Positions 19,312 to 24,781 of a stretch of DNA of 24,781 bases are shown in pieces; the first letter of the stretch is position 1; each line of letters begins with the position of its first letter. The position numbers were made by a program, and so were the translations under genes. Source of the DNA: Didymodactylos carnosus. Its lineage: Eukaryota > Rotifera > Eurotatoria > Philodinida > Philodinidae. The notes under the pieces were generated by a model. The model made no database searches. It was not told the origin of the DNA and saw nothing but the letters and a program-made list of their open reading frames with translations. The stretch lies in assembly GCA_905250885.1 (NCBI GenBank), contig CAJNOQ010002352.1, positions 1-24,781 on the forward strand. Direction: 5' to 3'.

Positions 19312-19517
19312 TGAAAGCCTATGAAAACTACCTTTATAGGTTTTCGTATGCGCTCTTTCCAATGGCGAGATTTACACTGTTCAAAAATAGTTTCAGTCTG
19401 GTTTGTCAGAAACCGGATCTCTGTAAAACCCTAATAATAACATCTTTGAACTTGCAAATGATACCATTGGAAAGAGCGAATACGAAAACCTATAAAAGTA
19501 GTGTTTAGAGGCTTTCA
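19312..19517. repeat. 206-bp foldback
   Basis: The arms 19312-19365 and 19462-19517 are inverted copies sharing TATAGGTTTTCGTAT and GCTCTTTCCAATGG. Weaker pairing continues about 20 bases further inward. A 65-codon frame across it is a by-product. No target duplication seen. Confidence 0.75.
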
Positions 19518-20921
19518 CATTACTTTTATGGCACATGTCCACGTGCCTAGTTATAATCGCCCACTGTGCTCTGATCGTACAGATTTCAGAAAAACATGAT
19601 TAGAAAGTGCAGGGGTCGTAGATGATACACCTGTAGTTATTTTTCGGATATTTGCTGTAGTTATCGTACATTTAGTGGTACGAAATCCGTATATTTTTAG
19701 AAAACTCTATGGTTTCTGCTATGAGATAATTAATTGTCACGTGATTCACTTCTGAATATATGCTATAGTGGTGGATATGATGAAAGCTATACTACAGTAG
19801 AATATATGACACAATAATGAATCAGCTGATATAAAAATATAGAAATTCTTCTTGAAAAATAGTCAAACTGTTATGAGGTTGTGGATGTTCTAATTTCGTC
19901 TGTTTGCCGTTTCACTCAGTTGACCTTGCAATCTTCCAGCAGGGCAGCTGGTATCTAGTTATTTATTCCTTGTATTTTTTCTATCGTTAGCACTTCTCTT
20001 TTGAATCAGAGTTGCACTATGTAAGTATATTCCTTGCTATACAAGGGCATGTTGAATTAGTATAAGCATATTACTACTGCTCATTTCTTCATAAATATAA
20101 GTTAATTCAAATAAACTTATACTACAAATATGGCGAAGTATATTTCTCAATGAAAAACTTTTGCTTTGTTTTACTTTTTATCACATTGATGTTCAAATTC
20201 TTCTATTTATTCTTGGGTGTTGATAAAGTGATCAACATAACCTAAAAGAGGAGAGATAAAAATTGTTTCAGTGAAGTTGATGAAACGAGTACTGAATTGG
20301 CTATTTCCATGAAGAAAATCATTAACAATATATATATCCGTATGTAGTCAAAGCATATCTCGGTGCTGACAGTAATTAATATTTATTTTATAAACTATGT
20401 GCAGTGATTGATTATTCATATAACAAACATTTATTTTTTTCTCTACTTTCAGTGATAATGACGATATATCAATCATAAAGTATATGATGCATTATCACAT
20501 ATTCAGGAAATCAACCACAGACTTTTCACTATAAAGTCACTGACAAAAGTTTGAGACGTTTTGTTTTTTACTTTTTCATGTTATTTGTCTGAGTTCTGAA
20601 CAAGCTTTCAATGGTGATATGATATGACGAGATTGCTTCATTGCAACAATATAGGTATAGGTGCGCGCGTGTCTCTGTGAAGAAGGAGGGTGACATCTCT
20701 GAAGGTATCTTTTATTTTTCTCTATAGCTTTTCACATATAAATATGCTTTATTTCTTCAAATGACACATATTTTGTACATTGTATTTTGGTTAAGAAATT
20801 ACTAATCTGAAGAATACTGACCAAAATATGGTGATAAAAAAAAATACATGTCTTTTCATTAAATTAGAGCAGAATTTATTGATTGTTGTAAAATGATAGG
20901 TGACAATATATTATATAATTT
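19518..20921. other. Intergenic; possible lone Tc1-like end
   Basis: No gene recognised. GTCACTGACAAAAGTTTGAG at about 20536-20555 resembles the inner part of Tc1-type terminal repeats, but no partner end was found. A short dispersed repeat copy at 19861-19925 is listed separately. Confidence 0.4.
19861..19925 (-). repeat. Second copy of the foldback core sequence of 17553-17617
   Basis: About 65 bases match the reverse complement of 17553-17617, including GATGTTCTAATTTCGTCTGT, with few differences. This is the part of the central loop of the 16599-18098 foldback just right of its hAT MITE. The match stops where the MITE duplication lies, so this may be a solo remnant of the same element family. 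Confidence 0.7.
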
Positions 20922-21082
20922 AGAAATGAAATTTTAATGTGGCTGATAAAGAGAAATAATCTGTCAGGCAAACACATGAAAAGATGTATGCTTTGACCGG
21001 GAATCGAACTCAGTGACATCGGTTTTCTAGGCCTGTGGTCTTTTCCTACGCTACCGAAGCACATTCTAACATACGCTCATAA
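20922..21082 (-). mobile_element. tRNA-derived SINE-like repeat, copy 1
   Basis: Read on the minus strand it begins with GAGCGTATGTTAGAATG, then a tRNA-like body with a degraded A box (GGTAGCGTAGG) and a B box GAGTTCGATTCCC. A conserved tail follows with GTGTTTGCCTGACAGATTAT and TTTCATTTCT. The tail and 5' leader match the copy at 21925-22085, so this is a repeat family rather than a single tRNA gene. The acceptor and anticodon arms are too degraded to assign an amino acid. No target duplications seen. Confidence 0.65.
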
Positions 21083-21092
21083 CCCTCGCCTT

Positions 21093-21228
21093 CCCTCCAC
21101 CCAGAATAGAAGGCCATGGCCTTCTATCGTGGTTTCGCACATCGCACTTTTTTGGTAAATAAACTACCGTACAGGACGTTTTTTAAAAGTTTTTGCTCCA
21201 GAACGGCCTTCTGTTCTGGGGAGGGGGG
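21093..21228. repeat. 136-bp inverted repeat with 22-bp perfect palindrome
   Basis: CCCTCCACCCAGAATAGAAGG (21094-21113) is mirrored by a related string at 21206-21227. Inside the left arm, 21106-21127 is a perfect 22-base palindrome centred on GGCCATGGCC. The motif TTCTGGG plus G-run recurs at the ends of the 21386-21903 repeat. Confidence 0.65.
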
Positions 21229-21385
21229 ACGAAATTAGTTTACATGAATGATTTAACGTATCAGAGTCTCGAATACCGACGCAAACTCAGCGGTAAAATA
21301 ACAGGCATAACCACTTCAGAGATTATACACTCTATTAATGAGACTGGAGTGCTCTACTCGTTGTACTGCATCCATATTCGAAACT

Positions 21386-21903
21386 CTAATAAACCCCTTC
21401 CCAGAATAAAAGATCATCCTATAATAGACGACCATCCCTAATTAACAGACCAGTCTGAAGCTTATAGCGTAAAAGCCAAAATAGTAGACCACCTTTATTA
21501 TAAGATCACTATTGTTTTGAGTAAGTGTGCATTAAGTGTAAATGAAATTATAATCCTTATTGTATTTCTATTCATCTTTTATCTTTTTCTGTCCTTAAGT
21601 TAGCCTTGGCGAATTTAAAATCTGCCTAAATTATGGCATATGGACTTATTCACATTTATGTGAAAACTATATTTTTTAGATGTTTATCACTTTATTTAGA
21701 CATTTATCATTTTCTTCGCCGAGATTTATTTATTTTGCATTCAGTACACTTCTCTCTCACATGATATAATTTTCGCTATATGCTGTCTACTGTAAAGAGC
21801 AATAAAAAAAAAATGTCTCTAATAGAAGACAGCTCTTAAATTCATGGTTTGACAAGCAAACTAGGAGACCAGTAGTCCTTTATTCTGGGAAGGGGTTTAG
21901 TTA
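21386..21903. repeat. ~515-bp inverted repeat with AACCCCTTCCCAGAATAAA ends
   Basis: The left end (about 21390-21420) and right end (about 21865-21899) are inverted copies reading TAAACCCCTTCCCAGAATAA inward. Near the ends are several AGACCA or GACCATCC-like motifs, which may be a subterminal array. The interior (21500-21850) is AT-rich and non-coding. No convincing duplication was found outside. Confidence 0.65.
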
Positions 21904-21924
21904 AAAATCATCCATATGAACTGA

Positions 21925-22085
21925 GAGTGTATGTTAGATCATGCTTTGGTAGTTCAGTGGTTAGAGCTTCTGCCCTATTACCAGAGGGTTCGATTCCAGG
22001 TCGCAGCATACATTTTCTTTTCACGTGTTTGCCCATCAGATTATCTCTTTTTATTAGCCGTGTTAAAAATTCATTTCTAGTTCAT
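21925..22085 (+). mobile_element. tRNA-derived SINE-like repeat, copy 2
   Basis: It begins GAGTGTATGTTAGATCATG, then a tRNA-like body (21942-22009). The A box (TAGTTCAGTGG) and B box (GGTTCGATTCC) fit the RNA polymerase III consensus, and the ends TGCT and AGCA could pair. The anticodon arm looks shortened, so it is not a standard tRNA. The tail GTGTTTGCCCATCAGATTAT through TTCATTTCTAG matches copy 1 in inverted orientation. The better-preserved boxes suggest that this copy is younger or less decayed. No flanking duplications seen. Confidence 0.7.
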
Positions 22086-22962
22086 ATAAAAGCCTTGTTT
22101 TGTAATTCATAATCATATAATTTGTTATTGATACATACTCATAATAATTGCAGACTGAGAAACAAATATATCATCCTTATATCATGAATAATTTGACTTT
22201 CACTAGCATATAGTTTGTGCAGCAAACATTGATACTTCACTACTCTACTACTTTTTTATATGTTATATAAAAAAGAAATCGTTTCTATATATACAATAAT
22301 TTTCTTTTCTTTTGCATCTTTTACATATCTGTACCTTGTATTTTTTATCTTCAGGATAATCAGGCAATTATTTTTTGGAGGATTGTTCAAAATAAATTAC
22401 ACCTATACTCGCAGGTCTTTCTCATGAATTATAAATATGTGATTTTTCTTCTATAAATTGGACTTTCTATAAAAACAGAAAATGAAAAGTTGTTGATAGT
22501 GATTCTACCATTTTATTCTTTTTTCAACCTATAGCAAAAAGTTTCGATGAGAATTTTGATATTCCAAGAAATATAACCTTGATGTCAATCTATCGAAAGA
22601 AAGAAAGTTTGGATGTGATTAATGAATTTTATGAGAAAAGTTACTAGTGTGGGTATTCGTTATGACATTTTTCATCATTGTGCTATTGTTCACTATTCCC
22701 ACTTCACATAATAAACATTTTATTGAAAATTTGTTCTTGTTTTTAATAAGCACAGAGATTTGAAATCAATATGAAGATTTTATTGTAGATAAAATAGTGA
22801 TTATTTGAATATAACACACTATTTATACAGCAGAATGATGCAGAAGAGTTTTTTGTAATTTTTAAGCTATGCGAAATTGGACTTGAAACGCGTTTATTGT
22901 TAAACAAAATTAAAATTTGGAACATGTACGTATATTTTCAACTAGTTTAAAGAAAATTTTAA
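22086..22962. other. Intergenic, no gene seen
   Basis: Very AT-rich, with no convincing exon, RNA gene or repeat end. Confidence 0.5.
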
Positions 22963-23899
22963 GGGTGGATCTATTGCCACTTTTCGGACATGTCATAACC
23001 GAGCTACTGCCACTTCCTCTAAATGTCAACTGGAAACCATTGATACTTACAAAAGTGGCTCCAAGTTTCTGAAACTACTGTCACTTCTAGTGGAACGTGT
23101 CGATACGCAACCAGTGACACTTTGATATGAAATAACCGAAAGAATGTATAGTGGTGGGCAACACTGTAAACAATAAGGTGCGTTACTAGATGTGTAAATC
23201 TTCTAACCGTTCACTCGACATCGAAAAGTGTGTACCTTTTCTAGATGGTCAATCTCAGTGTGTAAAGAGCTAGGTGCGTTAAAAAGATATCTTATTTACC
23301 ATTTTTTTCCTGAACTACTACATCGAATGAAAAGCTAATTTCAGAATCATGATCACTATCTTCGAAAGTATATATGCTGTCATTTCCAGCAAAAACGGAT
23401 AAGAAAAAAAAGTGAAAAAAAACATCGCCATATGGCAGATTTGAACAATCGATTGATGAATCTGAGACATTTTTCAGCACGGATAGTTTAGACAAGTAGA
23501 CCATATCATTGGTCTCAGTGCGTAGAACCAGACGGTCACTTCTCAGTGTGTACTTTACATACCTACGCCGTGTATTCTCGACGGTCACTAGGAATCGACT
23601 TGGCGTTCACTTTACGTGTCATTTACACACTTAATTTTTTACAGTGAAGAAACTTGCTACTTCAACAAGAAAATGGATTCGTATCAAAACGACTTTACGC
23701 TTTGAACAAAAACATAGAGCTCAACGCTCAAAATCTAGCGGGTACCAATAACTTCTTGTTGATACTTTCCACTAGAAGTGACAATAGTTTCAGAAACTTG
23801 GAACCACTTTTGTTATTATCAATGGCTTTTAGTTGACATTTATAGGAAGTGCGCGCCCGGTTATGAATGATACTTCCGAAAAGTGGTAATAGTCATCCC
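22963..23899. mobile_element. 937-bp terminal-inverted-repeat element, superfamily unknown
   Basis: The left arm (22963-23085) and right arm (about 23775-23899) are inverted copies at high identity, sharing CCAAGTTTCTGAAACTA, GTCACTTCTAGTGGAA and CACTTTTCGGA. The arms are rich in repeated TGCCACTT/CCACTT motifs, like the subterminal arrays of the hAT-type elements. The interior (23160-23640) contains repeated GGTGCGTTA, GTGTGTAAA and GGTCACT phrases but no recognised gene. No clean 8-bp duplication was found, so hAT membership is a guess. Confidence 0.7.
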
Positions 23900-23935
23900 G
23901 AACACTCTAAAAAAAATGCAGCTTCCAGGTAGACA

Positions 23936-24130
23936 CATAACTCGGATCCCAAAAAGCAACATTTTAGCGTCTCCTTTAAAGATAGATGATGCGACTTTAC
24001 CTGATAGTCACTTTATAGTATCTTTTCTCCAATCGCATTAAAGACAGGTAAGTCGGATCCCATTTAGTCGTATATTAGCGCCTTTTTTGAAGTCACTTTG
24101 ATGAGTCTTCTGGAAAAGACGTATTAAAAT
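23936..24130. repeat. Degenerate ~110-bp direct repeat
   Basis: CTCGGATCCCA at 23941 and GTCGGATCCCA at 24051 are followed by related text (TTTTAGCGTCTCCTTT versus TATTAGCGCCTTTTTT) with a period of about 110 bases. Two units are visible, both diverged. Confidence 0.5.
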
Positions 24131-24137
24131 TTATTTA

Positions 24138-24208
24138 TCCCTGGTAAGAATTGAACCCGGTCTATTCGCTTACGAGACGAATATGTTCATCACTGAACCA
24201 CACAGGCA
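24138..24208 (-). pseudogene. tRNA-Thr(CGT)-like relic
   Basis: On the minus strand this 71-base stretch has a D-arm-like GTGGTTCAGTGAT and a B-box-like GGTTCAATTCT. Its anticodon arm TTCGT-CTCGTAA-GCGAA would place CGT (threonine) in the loop. The T stem does not pair and the acceptor arm matches only in part, so a functional tRNA is unlikely. It could be the head of a SINE different from the pair at 20922 and 21925. Confidence 0.5.
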
Positions 24209-24385
24209 CATTAGTTATTAGTCTTATTAGCCTCTTACATTGACATTTCGTGTGAGACTTCGATTAAACGCCTAGAGACACACGGAAGGCGGGATAATGT
24301 GACTACTAAGTGTCTTTCTCGTTCACACGTCTTCTGTGCGACTTCAATGTGACTTCTACATGCCTACTAGTAGACACAATGAAGA

Positions 24386-24465
24386 CACATACAAGACACC
24401 TCTTATCTTGAAGACGCAATCTAGTCACATACAAGACACTCTTTCTCGGCAGACGCATCGCTAAT
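24386..24465. repeat. Two-unit 40-bp tandem repeat
   Basis: CACATACAAGACAC at 24386 recurs at 24426, and both units continue to a GAAGACGCA/GCAGACGCA phrase. Similar GACAC and GTGTCT words are scattered over 24240-24380, so a longer, more degraded array is possible. Confidence 0.6.
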
Positions 24466-24565
24466 AGTTGGAAATAAAATTAATTATAACTAATTTAACT
24501 TTTAATCAAAATTTTAAAAACTATCAAACACGGTTGATATTTATAACTCCGTCTGATAGTGTTGA

Positions 24566-24781
24566 TTAACCCTTTGAGTCCGGGATTATTTTGTCAAAAA
24601 ATAATCCCTCAAAGTAGCGACACTCCTGTAACTCAAGAACTATAGTAGCTAGGCACTTCTAATTCTGTGGGGTCATAGCTCTTACCGAATGCTGATCACC
24701 CACCAACTTTGGGACTCTTTTACTGGATATTTCATGAGATATAAGCAATTTATGTCTTTTCCGTAAAATATCAATAGCTCC
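24566..24781 (+). mobile_element. piggyBac-like element end, runs off the window
   Basis: TTAA (24566-24569) is followed at once by CCCTTTGAGTCCGGG, a typical piggyBac-superfamily start at its TTAA target. Inside, CTTTGAG and GGATTATTTT are mirrored by AAAATAATCC and CTCAAAG within 45 bases, forming a hairpin (24572-24615). The other end and any transposase would lie beyond the window, so it may be a MITE or a complete element. Confidence 0.5.

Noticed and set aside
20536-20560. Possible Tc1-type terminal repeat
   Set aside because: Only one end resembles the pattern, no mirrored partner or TA-flanked boundary was found; a chance match is likely.
21927-22112. Open frame, similar to one at 20876-21064 on the other strand
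   Set aside because: The similarity comes from the shared tRNA-derived repeat, not from a protein family.
23292-23588. 98-codon minus-strand frame inside the 937-bp inverted-repeat element
   Set aside because: It lies over repeated GTGTGTAAA/GGTCACT phrases and poly-A/T runs, its sequence has no transposase-like motif, and the frame is probably fortuitous.

Overview
The window looks like AT-rich, gene-poor, repeat-dense animal DNA. The best guess is a bdelloid rotifer (about 65% sure). The grounds are a kinesin-light-chain-type TPR protein, a pentapeptide-repeat pseudogene, a Penelope/Athena-like retroelement fragment and 3' splice acceptors placed 2-3 bases before start codons, all familiar from bdelloid genomes. 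There are no bacterial operons, rRNA genes or CRISPR arrays. Family names come from reading motifs; no database search was possible.

Only two open genes are convincing, both on the minus strand. One (4263-5495) is a 410-residue membrane-bound O-acyltransferase of the wax-synthase type. The other (13725-14189) is a 154-residue protein with two TPR repeats. A pentapeptide-repeat gene is present only as a damaged fragment (about 10979-11290).

Region by region: 1-2200 holds a broken Penelope-like element on the minus strand and an inverted echo of its 5' end. 2202-5787 is a 3.6-kb block bounded by roughly 280-bp inverted repeats. It holds the acyltransferase gene, a 206-bp palindrome and fragments of a hAT transposase. 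6310-9900 is a chain of foldback repeats, including a hAT-type MITE in the middle of a foldback and a 508-bp unit that reads as a three-way junction. 10363-13000 has a possible piggyBac end, the pentapeptide pseudogene and a foldback carrying a 175-bp tandem repeat. 13725-15766 has the TPR gene, two nested hAT-type elements and another foldback. 16599-18098 is a foldback with a hAT MITE at its centre and a small TA-flanked MITE in one arm. 20922-22085 is a symmetrical block with two outward-facing tRNA-derived repeats. 22963-24781 has a 937-bp inverted-repeat element, a tRNA-Thr-like relic, short tandem repeats and a piggyBac-like end leaving the window.

The genes do not form a pathway. The main story is how mobile DNA is arranged: several hAT-type non-autonomous elements with intact or near-intact 8-bp target duplications, clustered subterminal motifs, and three of them at almost the exact centre of a larger inverted repeat.
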